NCBI RefSeq assembly: GCF_011947265.1
Contig: NZ_JAATHD010000026.1
Coordinates: forward strand, 22,172-86,171
Source: Paenibacillus sp. HB172176
GTDB lineage: Bacteria; Bacillota; Bacilli; Paenibacillales; Paenibacillaceae
DNA: 64,000 bases
Direction: 5' to 3'
Part shown: positions 18,179 to 26,753 of the stretch, one piece after another
Numbering within the stretch: the first letter of the stretch is position 1
Layout: every line of letters starts with the position of its first letter
Program-made: the position numbers and the translations under genes
The notes under the pieces: generated by a model
What the model saw: only the letters and a program-made list of their open reading frames with translations
The model's database searches: none
What the model was told of the DNA's origin: nothing

Positions 18179-18550
18179 TTATTCATGCTTCAAATGCTGA
18201 AGCGTCAGCATGAATACTTGCTCGACATGATCGTCGTCGAGCGAATAATATACGGTCTTGCCCGACTTGCGCCGCTTCACGATGCGCATGTTGCGAAGCA
18301 GCCGAAGCTGATGCGATATCGCGGATTGCCCCATGCCGAGCACTTCCGTTAGATCATGCACGCACAGCTCGGATTGCAGCAACGCATGAATGATTCGAAC
18401 TCTCGTCGGGTCCCCCAGCGCCTTGAACAAATCGGCAAGCTTTGCAGCCATTTCATCATCGACTAGCTTGCTCCTTACTAAATTGACATCGGCCTGGGTT
18501 CCCACGCATGTATCATCGCAAGCAGCGGCTGTTGCAGCGGTATTCTCCAT
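18179..18550 (-). CDS. ArsR/SmtB family metal-sensing repressor
   Basis: This 123-residue winged-helix repressor belongs to the SmtB/CadC/CzrA group. The HTH is VLGMGQSAISHQLRLLRNM followed by the wing KSGKTVYYSL. The zinc-type alpha5 site of SmtB (D104, H106, H117, E120) aligns with Asp106, His108, His119 and His122 here, with a constant offset of two. An N-terminal CDDTC (Cys11, Cys15) and Cys63 in ELCVHDL could make a cadmium-like alpha3N site, with His65 replacing the second cysteine of CadC. GAGGTG precedes ATG 18550. No efflux gene is adjacent, but an operator of the right type precedes the CDF exporter 3 kb away. Confidence 0.9.
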   Translation of the reverse strand: MENTAATAAACDDTCVGTQADVNLVRSKLVDDEMAAKLADLFKALGDPTRVRIIHALLQSELCVHDLTEVLGMGQSAISHQLRLLRNMRIVKRRKSGKTVYYSLDDDHVEQVFMLTLQHLKHE

Positions 18551-18786
18551 TTTCGCACCTCACCAGACTATTAAGTAAAGCTTATTATAACATGCGGACG
18601 AGCTCCTGAACCACCCGCCGTCCAGAATCTGGATGTCGAAAACGATGCAGGCGACACGTGAGGGGCGAATAGAAGAGCAATTGATTTTACTTGAAAAAGT
18701 TCCCTCCTCCCCAGGAATGCTCTATAATGAATAGACGCTGCTTTGGCAATACTTACACTTAAAAATTAAGGAGGCCAACCGCCGCC

Positions 18787-18951
18787 ATGCTTACACTAAA
18801 AGAAAAGCTGTATATGCTCAAGCTTCTGAAGAAACAAAGGAGAAAATTTCTGTTCTTTGGTTACGCCAAAAAGGACTCGGTCCATGACCAGCTAGTAGAG
18901 AAGCTGGAGCAAATGGTGCGCAACGAGTCCGTCAACAAAGAGCATTTGTAG
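18787..18951 (+). CDS. Possible small basic protein (54 aa)
   Basis: A 54-residue open frame begins at ATG 18787 and reads MLTLKEKLYMLKLLKKQRRK at its N terminus: lysine-rich, probably helical and amphipathic, then a hydrophobic FLFFGY and an acidic-basic C terminus. AAGGAGG precedes it with a long 12-nt gap, and TATAAT lies at 18723-18728 with a weak TTCCCT 17 bp further up. I do not recognise the family. The good ribosome site and the promoter in an otherwise empty 540-bp gap support a real gene; the short length leaves doubt. Confidence 0.5.
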   Translation: MLTLKEKLYMLKLLKKQRRKFLFFGYAKKDSVHDQLVEKLEQMVRNESVNKEHL

Positions 18952-19093
18952 GGGTGAGAGCTGTCACTTTATCAAACCTTATATAGCAACGCCTAGCCTT
19001 CATCCATTACTTTGACTACTTTTGCACCCTGCTCTAATCTGTTACTTAGCCTTTTTGACTTAGCAATTCTGCCGCACAGCCTTCTTCCGTCGT

Positions 19094-20641
19094 CTAGAAC
19101 CGCTCCGACAACACCTTCGGCTGCGTGAACAGCAGCAGATAATCGCGTCCGCCCGCCTTCGAGTCCGTGCCCGACATATTGAAGCCGCCGAAGGGATGGA
19201 CGCCGACCATAGCGCCCGTGCATTTGCGGTTGAAATAGAGATTCCCCACATGAAACGCCTCGCGGGCCTGCTCGATATGAGCGCGATTGCGCGAGATTAC
19301 CGCACCGGTCAGCCCGTATTCCGTATTATTCGCAATATCCAGCGCGGCGTCGAAATTAGCCGCTTTTATGAACGCCAGAACCGGTCCGAATATTTCTTCC
19401 TGCGCAATTTGCGCATAAGGCGCGACATCCTTGAAGATTGTTGGCTCGATATAATAGCCCGTCTGGCTCCCCTTGCCGCCTCCAAGCATCAGAACGCCTT
19501 CTTTACGGCCGATTTCGACGTATTTCAGAATGTTGGAATAAGCCCGTTCATCAATGACCGGACCGACAACCGTAGAGGGATCCTCCGCATGACCAAGCTT
19601 CAGCGCCTTCGTCAGCGCGACAACCTTGTCAATGACTTCATCATAGACGTTCTCGTGCACCACCGCTCTCGAGCAAGCCGAGCATTTCTGACCCGCATAG
19701 CCGAAGGCTGAAGCCGTGATGGCTTCCGCTGCGAGAGCAAGGTCCCCGTCCTCGTCCACGATAATCGTATCCTTGCCGCCCATCTCCGCAATGACGCGTT
19801 TGATCCATTTCTGATCCGGCAGCCTCGCCGACGCACGCTCATTAATGCGAAGTCCAACCTCTCTTGAGCCTGTGAAGCACACGAACCTCGTTAAAGTATG
19901 GTCGACGAGGAAATCTCCGATTTCGCTGCCTGCTCCAGGCAAATAATTGACCACCCCGTCAGGCAAACCGGCATCCTCGAGCAGCTCGACGAATTTGGCG
20001 GCAACAACGGCAGTCGCGCTCGCCGGCTTGAGCACGACCGTGTTGCCCGCCACAACGGCCGCCATCGTCATCCCCGCCATGATGGCCAGCGGGAAATTCC
20101 AAGGTGGAATAACGATTCCGACGCCAAGCGGCAAATAGACGAGCTCATTATGCTCGCCGGGGAACGGCACAAGAGGATGCGTCTCCGAGAGCCGCTCCAT
20201 CTCCCTGCCGTAAAATTCCATGAAATCGATCGCTTCCGCCGTATCCGCGTCCGCCTCCGCCCAGCTCTTGCCCGCTTCATAGACGAGCCATGCCGAGAAC
20301 TCGTGACGGCGCCTCCTCAAATTCGCGGCCGCCTTGTACAGCAGCCTTGCCCGCGCATGCGGCTCGACCCGCTTCCACTCCTCGAACGCGGCCGAAGCGG
20401 CGAGAATCGCGCGATGAGCATGCTCGGTATCAGCTTGAGAAACGACGCCAACCACCTGCGAAATTTGCGAAGGATTAATCGATTTCCGCTTCTGCTTTGT
20501 CTCCATGTGATCCGGCCCGATCTTCAGCATATATTCCTGTCCCAAGGCGGCATCCACCTTGCTGAGCGCCGCCATGAATTCATGAATGACATCCGTCTTT
20601 GTGAAATCGGAAAAAGGCTCGTTTCGGAATGGTTCTCTCAC
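19094..20641 (-). CDS. rocA: L-glutamate gamma-semialdehyde (1-pyrroline-5-carboxylate) dehydrogenase
   Basis: This 515-residue NAD-dependent aldehyde dehydrogenase converts glutamate semialdehyde to glutamate in proline and arginine breakdown. The N terminus (MREPFRNEPFSDF with YMLKIGPDH further on) is characteristic of the RocA/PruA group rather than generic aldehyde dehydrogenases. The catalytic cysteine is Cys320 in GYAGQKCSACSRAV and the general base is Glu286 in AEMGGKD. NAD-binding residues lie in PPWNFPLAI and FTGSREVG. The start is a GTG at 20641, 6 nt after GGGGGAG. No proline dehydrogenase or rocR lies next to it, so it appears to be a stand-alone gene. Confidence 0.93.
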   Translation of the reverse strand: MREPFRNEPFSDFTKTDVIHEFMAALSKVDAALGQEYMLKIGPDHMETKQKRKSINPSQISQVVGVVSQADTEHAHRAILAASAAFEEWKRVEPHARARLLYKAAANLRRRRHEFSAWLVYEAGKSWAEADADTAEAIDFMEFYGREMERLSETHPLVPFPGEHNELVYLPLGVGIVIPPWNFPLAIMAGMTMAAVVAGNTVVLKPASATAVVAAKFVELLEDAGLPDGVVNYLPGAGSEIGDFLVDHTLTRFVCFTGSREVGLRINERASARLPDQKWIKRVIAEMGGKDTIIVDEDGDLALAAEAITASAFGYAGQKCSACSRAVVHENVYDEVIDKVVALTKALKLGHAEDPSTVVGPVIDERAYSNILKYVEIGRKEGVLMLGGGKGSQTGYYIEPTIFKDVAPYAQIAQEEIFGPVLAFIKAANFDAALDIANNTEYGLTGAVISRNRAHIEQAREAFHVGNLYFNRKCTGAMVGVHPFGGFNMSGTDSKAGGRDYLLLFTQPKVLSERF

Positions 20642-20736
20642 AAGCTACTCCCCCTCGCCGATAGGCATAACGTTCGCACTGCACACAACAACAGCTCTTC
20701 TTGAACTTTATGCGGAAGAGAGGAGACAAATAACAA

Positions 20737-21039
20737 TTATTGTTCGGTTTCTCCTTCTTCGAGCGCTTTCTTGCAGAAGGCTTCAACCATCGCGAGCTCC
20801 TCTTCTTCCATTTCCATATCGATATAGGCATTGGAGGCGCGAGCCAGAAATTCATAGCTAAGCATCCGGGATCCTTCATTTTCCTTCACGAACACCGCGC
20901 GCAAGCTGACGCCCTGCTCGTCGTACAATTCATCATCCTCCTCCACATCCAGATCCAGAATGAATTCGTATCGCTGGCCAGACAGAATCTTGTACGGATC
21001 CTTCATTTCTTCCATCGTATATTCCGTTATCGTGAACAT
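20737..21039 (-). CDS. DUF6509 family protein
   Basis: This small acidic 100-residue protein reads MFTITEYTMEEMKDPYKILS and GQRYEFILDLDVEEDDELY, features of the DUF6509 family found in Bacillales. Glu/Asp make up a large share of the chain, particularly the C-terminal EMEEEELAMVEAF. There is no signal peptide or membrane segment. Function is unknown. It lies upstream of rocA on the same strand with a ~95-bp gap and downstream of ppaC behind a terminator-like hairpin, so it probably has its own promoter. Confidence 0.8.
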   Translation of the reverse strand: MFTITEYTMEEMKDPYKILSGQRYEFILDLDVEEDDELYDEQGVSLRAVFVKENEGSRMLSYEFLARASNAYIDMEMEEEELAMVEAFCKKALEEGETEQ

Positions 21040-21091
21040 CCTTATCCCTCGCTCTTCCTTCTAAAATACATCCGTATCATACAAAAGCAAA

Positions 21092-21129
21092 GACAGCCCT
21101 CGGCTTCCATAAGAAAGCCTCGGACTGCC
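21092..21129 (-). terminator. Terminator-like hairpin after ppaC
   Basis: An imperfect 15-bp stem pairs 21092-21106 with 21115-21129 (GGCTT/AAGCC core). On the minus strand it is followed by CTTTGCTTTTG, a broken T tract. It lies between ppaC and the DUF6509 gene. Confidence 0.5.
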
Positions 21130-21189
21130 TGCTTGGGCACAGCGTGCCAGCAGAGGCGCCGCCGTACCTCGATTCTATCCCTGCAGAGT

Positions 21190-22122
21190 CTACATGGCGC
21201 TGAGCGTCTCCGTAAGAACAGGAACGATTTGCGATTTGCGCGAAACAACGCCCTTCAGCAACGCTTTCTTGTCATTCAACGTCACATTGTACGCCTTCTC
21301 GACAGCGGCAGCTTTATCGCCAAGAGCAAGAGCGATAGAGTCGTTATTCAGAATATCCGTTACGACCAGCACGAACAGATCGAGCCCTTTCGAAGCGATA
21401 ATGCCGTTAAGCGCGCTTTCCAACTCGGCTTGGCGGCTTAATACATCATTCGTGTCGACTGCGTTCACTTGCGCGATTTCAACCTTGTAGCTGCCCATTG
21501 CGAATTCCTTCGCGTCGAGCGAGATCAGCTGATCAATTGTCTTGTCGCTGAGATCCGCGCCTGCTTTCAGCATGTCCAGACCGTAAGCATCCGCATCCAC
21601 CCCGGCGATAGCAGCAAGCTCGCGGGCAGCCGCAACATCCTGCTCCGTGCAGGTTGGCGATTTGAACAGAAGAGAATCCGAAATAATGGCGGAAAGCATC
21701 AAGCCTGCGATTTCCTTGCGAATGGCAACACCGTTCTCCTTATACAGCTTGTTCAGAATCGTCGCTGTGCAGCCCACCGGTTCAGCGCGGAAGTAAAGCG
21801 GAGCGCTTGTCTCGAAGTTCGCCACGCGATGATGGTCAATAACCTCTGCAATGCGGACTTTATCAATATCATTGGCGCTTTGCTGGCGCTCGTTGTGATC
21901 GACCAGAATAACTTCCTTGGCTTCGTCCGCCACATTCTCGACGAGACGCGGAGCTTCAACGCCGAAATAATTCAATGCGTACTGCGTCTCACCGTTAATT
22001 TCGCCAAGGCGAACCGCCTCAACGTCGAATCCAAGCTTGCTCTTCAGTTCCGCGTAGGCAATCGCTGCAGTAATCGTGTCCGTGTCCGGGTTTTTATGCC
22101 CGAAAATAAGCGTTTTTGTCAT
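21190..22122 (-). CDS. ppaC: Manganese-dependent inorganic pyrophosphatase
   Basis: This is a 310-residue family II (DHH) pyrophosphatase that hydrolyses PPi in the cytosol. The metal ligands match the Bacillus enzyme in position: His9, Asp13 and Asp15 in FGHKNPDTDT, Asp75 in LVDHNERQ, and His97/His98 in VIDHHRV. The C-terminal DHHA2 domain contains SRKSQIVPVL, the conserved substrate-binding motif. ATG 22122 is preferred because AAGGAGA lies 7 nt upstream; the ATG at 22128 is too close to that site. Soluble family I pyrophosphatase is typically absent from Bacillales, so this is likely the main housekeeping enzyme. Confidence 0.95.
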   Translation of the reverse strand: MTKTLIFGHKNPDTDTITAAIAYAELKSKLGFDVEAVRLGEINGETQYALNYFGVEAPRLVENVADEAKEVILVDHNERQQSANDIDKVRIAEVIDHHRVANFETSAPLYFRAEPVGCTATILNKLYKENGVAIRKEIAGLMLSAIISDSLLFKSPTCTEQDVAAARELAAIAGVDADAYGLDMLKAGADLSDKTIDQLISLDAKEFAMGSYKVEIAQVNAVDTNDVLSRQAELESALNGIIASKGLDLFVLVVTDILNNDSIALALGDKAAAVEKAYNVTLNDKKALLKGVVSRKSQIVPVLTETLSAM

Positions 22123-22270
22123 TTCCATATCTCCTTAATCATGTTTGGATTCGCGAGGATTATGTACACCTGATCCTGCCTGAATCTCTTTTGGTCATTA
22201 TACACTAAACCCATTATAACGTTAAATGCTATCTATTCCTAGTACTTTAATATGAATTAAAAAAGAATAA

Positions 22271-22978
22271 TTAACTCGATTCTGCCATGCGTCCGCTAAG
22301 CGATTTCAAGCGATCGTATAATGGATTGAATTCAGAGGCTATATCCTCGGGCACCGGCAGGGCGGGCAAGCCGAAGCAATAGGAGATATACTGTCCCATC
22401 GCCAAATTGCCGAGATGATTGACATGAAGCCGGTCGCGCATCAGCTTGATATACTCGTCCGGCTGCTCGCTATAGAACGGCTCGAAGAACGCGTACTGGT
22501 CTACCAAGGGCAAATCGAGCTCCTCGGCAAGATCGCGTATAACGTTCATTCTCGCTTCGAAGCGCTCGCGATAGTCTGCGTCCATCTGGTGGTATAAGGG
22601 ACAATAGTAGGTCTGAAGCACGGGCTGCGCGCCATAGCTGCTGATGATGGCACATACCTGACACAGATTTTCTCTATACTCGCTGACCGGCATTCCAATG
22701 TTGGTGTCATTGCCGCCAATCGTAACGATAACCATCGACGGCTCCAGCGGCCGCACATCTCTATCGATCCGTTCGAGAAGATTCAGCACCGTCTCCCCGC
22801 CGATGCCCTGATTGATGACAACCACATGGTTGCCGACATGCTTCCGAAGATTGATATACAGCCAGTCCACCCAATTATGTCTGCCAGCATTCGAGAATGA
22901 CAGCTCCGTATTGCTCGAGCCGAAGGCGACGATCCGGCGCGATTTGTCTGCTTGCTGCTTCCATTGTTGAACGATCAT
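22271..22978 (-). CDS. SGNH/GDSL hydrolase family protein
   Basis: This 235-residue cytosolic hydrolase has the four SGNH blocks: FGSSNTELSF (Ser near residue 21), NQGIGGETVLNLLERI (Gly), TIGGNDTNIGM (Asn), and a C-terminal DRLHVNHLGNLAMGQ (Asp-x-x-His). These residues make a serine esterase active site. There is no secretion signal. Start ATG 22978 follows GGAG at 9 nt. It ends a short run with the TauE/SafE permease, 13 bp downstream of that gene, and the two are probably cotranscribed. Such esterases deacetylate sugars or lipids; the substrate here is unknown. Confidence 0.87.
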   Translation of the reverse strand: MIVQQWKQQADKSRRIVAFGSSNTELSFSNAGRHNWVDWLYINLRKHVGNHVVVINQGIGGETVLNLLERIDRDVRPLEPSMVIVTIGGNDTNIGMPVSEYRENLCQVCAIISSYGAQPVLQTYYCPLYHQMDADYRERFEARMNVIRDLAEELDLPLVDQYAFFEPFYSEQPDEYIKLMRDRLHVNHLGNLAMGQYISYCFGLPALPVPEDIASEFNPLYDRLKSLSGRMAESS

Positions 22979-22991
22979 TATCCATCACTCC

Positions 22992-23750
22992 CTATACGAA
23001 TAAAATAATTCCTCCCGTTATCGGAACAATAACCATTGCGGCTTTCAGAAAACGGACCGGGGCGCGTTTCGTAAACTTCGCCCCGACATAAGAACCAAGC
23101 ATGATGCTTCCAGCCACCTGCACGAGCAAGGGCAGATCAACCAATCCCAGCCCCAGAAAGCCCATTCCTCCGCCTAACGCAATCGGCACGATAATCATCA
23201 TCGTCGTTCCCGCCGCCCGCGTCATCGACAATCCAAGCAGCGCCATCAGTCCAATCTGGATGAACGGCGTCGAACCGATGCCGAATATTCCGGACATAAC
23301 GCCGGTTACGAGTCCGATGCCAATAGCCGCAGCCCAGAAGCCGGTTCCATCGGCAAAGGGAGCTCGAATCGAACCCGATTTGCTGCGAGCGGCCATACTC
23401 ATGCGCAGCCATAGGGCTAAACCGGACAAAATCAGCATCGTCGCCGTCAACCAGCTAAGATTTCCTTCGGGAACATGAACGGAGATCAAGGAGCCCGTCC
23501 ATGCCCCCGCCCCTCCGGCTATTCCCGCCGCCAGCCCCGCTCCCCGCTGCACATTGCCTTCCCGGTAGTGACTAACAGCCCCGGAGATAGAGGAAAGCAA
23601 CATAGCAAGCAAAGCTGTTCCGAGCACAACATGAATGCCGTAACCGAACACCGTTGTCAGTATGGCGATAATAAAGCCCGAGCCGCCGGCTCCGACGAAG
23701 CCGAGCAGCAGCCCGATCGCGAACATCAGAAGCACAATCTCTACGATCAT
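22992..23750 (-). CDS. TauE/SafE family sulfite/anion exporter permease
   Basis: This 252-residue protein has about eight hydrophobic helices arranged as two repeats. GFVGAGGSGFIIAILTTVFG near the N terminus and GVMSGIFGIGSTPFIQIGLM in the second half are the paired G-x-x-G-I/A-G-G signatures of the family. Members export sulfite, sulfoacetate or similar anions, or take up organosulfur compounds. AAGGAG precedes ATG 23750. The divergent LysR gene and a palindrome between the two suggest LysR control. An SGNH hydrolase follows in the same transcript. Confidence 0.87.
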   Translation of the reverse strand: MIVEIVLLMFAIGLLLGFVGAGGSGFIIAILTTVFGYGIHVVLGTALLAMLLSSISGAVSHYREGNVQRGAGLAAGIAGGAGAWTGSLISVHVPEGNLSWLTATMLILSGLALWLRMSMAARSKSGSIRAPFADGTGFWAAAIGIGLVTGVMSGIFGIGSTPFIQIGLMALLGLSMTRAAGTTMMIIVPIALGGGMGFLGLGLVDLPLLVQVAGSIMLGSYVGAKFTKRAPVRFLKAAMVIVPITGGIILFV

Positions 23751-23799
23751 GATGCGTAATCTCCTTATCCTTTATGCTATCTCTCATTAAAACATAGAT

Positions 23800-23815
23800 T
23801 TATTATGATTAATAA
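23800..23815. promoter_or_regulatory. LysR-type operator candidate
   Basis: TTATTA-TGAT-TAATAA is a 16-bp interrupted palindrome between the divergent TauE/SafE and LysR genes. It has the T-N11-A arrangement typical of LysR binding sites. Other AT-rich half-sites lie nearby (23816-23860), so the exact limits are uncertain. Confidence 0.45.
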
Positions 23816-23888
23816 TGCATTATAAATATAATACTCATAACAAATAGTAATCATAAAACAGTCAATGAATAAGAGAGGAATCATCGCG

Positions 23889-24782
23889 ATGGAATGGCAG
23901 CAAATTCAGTATTTTCAAGCGGCAGCCGAGCTGCAGCATATGACGAAAGCGGCTGAGCGGCTGTCGATATCCCAGCCTGCGCTGAGCAGGTCGATAGGTA
24001 AGTTGGAGGAAGAGCTTGGCGTACCTTTGTTCGACAGACAAGGAAGATCGATTGTCTTGAATGCGTTCGGCCGCAGCTTTCATGGTCATGCATCCCGAAT
24101 TATGCAGGAAATGGAGGAGGCCAGGCGCGATATCGAAGCGATGAAGGATCCTCAGCGGGGCGAAATTTCTCTCTCCTTTCTCAAATCGCTTGGCATCCGC
24201 TTTGTTCCAAATATGGCGGAGAGATTCTTGAATCGTTATCCCCATGTCGATTTCAAGTTTTACCAAAGCTCCACTTCCATGATGCTTCAACAATTGAAGG
24301 ACGGCGAAATTGACTTCTGCCTCTCCTCAATGACCAACACTCCGCCCGAAATTCAGTGGATGCCGCTATGGAACGAAGAGATGTTCATTGTTGTGCATCC
24401 CGAGCATCCTTTGGCAACGAGAGACAGCGATTCGGTCTCGCTCACTGAGCTGATCGATCAGAAGTTTATCGCTTTAAGACCGGGTTATGGCAGCCGCGCC
24501 ATATTCGACGAAATGCTTGGCTCCATAGGCGAGACGCCTAAGATAGCCTTCGAGAGCGACGAGGTCGTAAGCTTGCTTGGATTCGTATCGGCGAATCTCG
24601 GCATAGCGCTGCTGCCGCGAATATCGGGGTTGAATATGGAGGGGGTCGCAACCTTGTCCATCTCCGACTATTCGTGCAATCGGGTCATCGGACTCGCTTG
24701 GCGCAAGGACAAATATTATCCTCCGATTGCCGCAGCGTTCAAGAAATTTCTGATTGAGGAATACAAGCAAGAAGCGGATTAA
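23889..24782 (+). CDS. LysR family transcriptional regulator
   Basis: This 297-residue regulator has an N-terminal winged HTH (MEWQQIQYFQAAAELQHMTK, then AERLSISQPALSRSIGKLEE) and a periplasmic-binding-like effector domain (about 90-295) with a central VHPEHPLA hinge segment. ATG 23889 is used because AGAGGA lies 9 nt upstream; the frame is open further up without a site. It diverges from a TauE/SafE permease gene, the likely target. Sequence style (FYQSSTSMMLQQLKDGEIDF) resembles the YtlI/CysL-like groups, but sulfur control cannot be concluded from sequence alone. Confidence 0.9.
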   Translation: MEWQQIQYFQAAAELQHMTKAAERLSISQPALSRSIGKLEEELGVPLFDRQGRSIVLNAFGRSFHGHASRIMQEMEEARRDIEAMKDPQRGEISLSFLKSLGIRFVPNMAERFLNRYPHVDFKFYQSSTSMMLQQLKDGEIDFCLSSMTNTPPEIQWMPLWNEEMFIVVHPEHPLATRDSDSVSLTELIDQKFIALRPGYGSRAIFDEMLGSIGETPKIAFESDEVVSLLGFVSANLGIALLPRISGLNMEGVATLSISDYSCNRVIGLAWRKDKYYPPIAAAFKKFLIEEYKQEAD

Positions 24783-24867
24783 ATACAGCGCTGATTATCA
24801 GCGTTGCAGAGCTGGACGCGCTTCACGGACAGACTATACTGGATGCCAATCATTGTGGTAAAGCAAA

Positions 24868-24900
24868 GCCCGCAAGCTGCAACAGATGCAGCCTGCGGGC
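24868..24900. terminator. Strong hairpin between LysR gene and isomerase operon
   Basis: Arms GCCCGCAAGCTGCA (24868-24881) and TGCAGCCTGCGGGC (24887-24900) pair over 14 bp with one mismatch around a 5-nt loop. The genes on both sides converge, so it may end transcription in both directions, although a long T tract is lacking on either side. Confidence 0.65.
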
Positions 24901-24961
24901 CTTCTCGAAGATGTATTCGTTTTTTATTGATTTAACCTAACCTTATCGTTGTATCCCTTCC

Positions 24962-25855
24962 TTACTTCTTGAAGCTCTTCAAGAAATCAACGGCCAATTG
25001 AATATCCTTCTCGGGGTTCGTGCCAACCTCGCGCTCAATGGTTAGATAGCCCTTGTACCCGATATCGTTCAACGCCTTCAGGTAATTGTTCCAATCCACC
25101 TTGCCCTCGCCAAGCGGCACCTCGCGGAACGCAGCGCCGGTTTCGGCCATCTCCGCGATCTTGTCGTGATCGAGTCCCTTCTCGTAGCCATAGAAGCCGT
25201 AGACGTCGCGCGGATCTACGAAGTCGGCCAGCTTGATGCCGTCCTTCGCATGGGTATGAACGATATAGTCCTTCAAGGTATAGACGCCCTGCACCGGATC
25301 GTCGCCCGTTACCATCACCATGTTCGCCGGGTCGAAGTTGACGGATACGCCGTTCGTTCCCAGGCTGTCCAGAAATTCCTTGAGGTGAGCCGATCTCTCG
25401 GGGCCCGTCTCGATGGCGAAAAACGCGTTCATCGTGGAAGCGTAACGGCTAAGCTCCTCGCAAGCCTTGTGCATCGTCTCGTACACCTTGCTGTTCTTGT
25501 CGTCCGGCACGATGCCGATATGGGTCGTGACGATATTCGTACCCAAATCCATGCCGAGCTCCATAATCCGCTTCGACTTCTCGATCTTCTCCGCATTCTG
25601 CGCGGGATCCTGAAAGCCATGTCCGCCCAGATCGCCGACAAGCGCGGAAATTTCAAGCCCAATCCCGTCGAGCTCCTTCTTCCATTCCCGTCTGGCCGCA
25701 GCTGTCAGATTGGCCGGATCCATCTCGCCGGACACTGCGTATACCTGCACGCCGTCTGCGCCGGCTTGCTTCGCCTTCTTGAGGCCTTCGCGAACGCCGA
25801 CCTTATAGCTGTCCACGATGACGCCGATCTTGTTCGTCACGATTGGTTTGGTCAA
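24962..25855 (-). CDS. Sugar phosphate isomerase/epimerase (TIM barrel)
   Basis: This 297-residue xylose-isomerase-like TIM barrel contains KIGVIVDSYKVGVREGLKKA at the N terminus, VTTHIGIVPDD, FAIETGPERS, GVNVNFDPANM-like SVNFDPANMVMVTGD and YLTIEREVG near the C terminus; the Glu, Asp, His and Glu of these strands form the divalent-metal site of the family. TTG 25855 is 8 nt after GGAG and preferred over ATG 25873, whose codons would contain that ribosome site. It is the last gene of a three-gene operon with a second isomerase and a Gfo/Idh dehydrogenase, an arrangement typical of cyclitol or sugar-acid use. Confidence 0.85.
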   Translation of the reverse strand: MTKPIVTNKIGVIVDSYKVGVREGLKKAKQAGADGVQVYAVSGEMDPANLTAAARREWKKELDGIGLEISALVGDLGGHGFQDPAQNAEKIEKSKRIMELGMDLGTNIVTTHIGIVPDDKNSKVYETMHKACEELSRYASTMNAFFAIETGPERSAHLKEFLDSLGTNGVSVNFDPANMVMVTGDDPVQGVYTLKDYIVHTHAKDGIKLADFVDPRDVYGFYGYEKGLDHDKIAEMAETGAAFREVPLGEGKVDWNNYLKALNDIGYKGYLTIEREVGTNPEKDIQLAVDFLKSFKK

Positions 25856-25892
25856 ATTCAACACTCCTCGCATTATTCATTGGCCATCCTTA

Positions 25893-26753
25893 TCAGCCCA
25901 GTTCATCCCAAAGCTTCTTCACGTAGTTGAAGCCGAAGGTCGTGCCCTTGCGGCATTCCTCCATACCTTCGAATTCGATCGAGATATACCCATCATAGCC
26001 GCTTTCCTTCACAAGCTTCAACACCTGCGGCATATCGATATCGCCTTGTCCGACGATGGCACCGCGCAGAAAGTTCCCTCCGGTTGACCGGAACCAGCCT
26101 TCGCCGGGATTGCGGTACGACGGACGGACATAGAAGTCCTTCACATGCACCATCGACGCGAGGGGGATGTTGTTCACCACCGCCGACACCGGATTTTCGT
26201 CCGCGCACAGGAAATTGCCGACATCGAGCGTCGTGCGGAAGTTCTCGCGGTCAACTGCCTTGACAAGCGCTTGAACCCGATCGCTGTGCTGCAGGAAGAA
26301 GCCGTGATTCTCCACGCTTGTTATAATACCCTTCTCCGCAGCGTAATCCGCCACGCTTCTGCAGGCTTCCACAAGACGCGGCAGCTCATTCAAGAAATTC
26401 GTAATCGACAGATCCTTGGAGGACGCGACATCATGGCGCATTCTCTTAATGCCGAGGGCCGCGCAATGATCCACCTCGCGCTTCACTCTCTTGATTTCCT
26501 GAGCCATTGCCGTATCATCCAAACCGGCGAAGTTCGCGCCAATCGCGTAGTTGGACAGTGCAATGCCGCCCGAGGCGGCATGTTCCTTGATCTCCTCAAT
26601 AAGTGACGGAGTGTCGTCAAAATTAAAGCCCAGCGGCACAATCTCCGCATGCTCGGCTCCGATGCTTGCGATGAAATCGATCACATCCGGCACGGTCATT
26701 TCGCCGGCGCTGAAGGCTTGATGCAGACTGTATGTGCTGATGCCAAGCTTCAT
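25893..26753 (-). CDS. Sugar phosphate isomerase/epimerase (TIM barrel)
   Basis: This 286-residue protein is a second xylose-isomerase-like TIM barrel, starting MKLGISTYSLHQAFSAGEMT. Metal-site strands are visible in ITSVENHGFFLQHSD, FRTTLDVGNFLC, MVHVKDFYVRP and YISIEFEGMEEC. Its ATG overlaps the stop of the upstream dehydrogenase gene by 4 bp, so the two are translationally coupled, and 37 bp separate it from the third gene. It is likely to isomerise the product of that dehydrogenase. The exact sugar is not predictable. Confidence 0.87.
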   Translation of the reverse strand: MKLGISTYSLHQAFSAGEMTVPDVIDFIASIGAEHAEIVPLGFNFDDTPSLIEEIKEHAASGGIALSNYAIGANFAGLDDTAMAQEIKRVKREVDHCAALGIKRMRHDVASSKDLSITNFLNELPRLVEACRSVADYAAEKGIITSVENHGFFLQHSDRVQALVKAVDRENFRTTLDVGNFLCADENPVSAVVNNIPLASMVHVKDFYVRPSYRNPGEGWFRSTGGNFLRGAIVGQGDIDMPQVLKLVKESGYDGYISIEFEGMEECRKGTTFGFNYVKKLWDELG

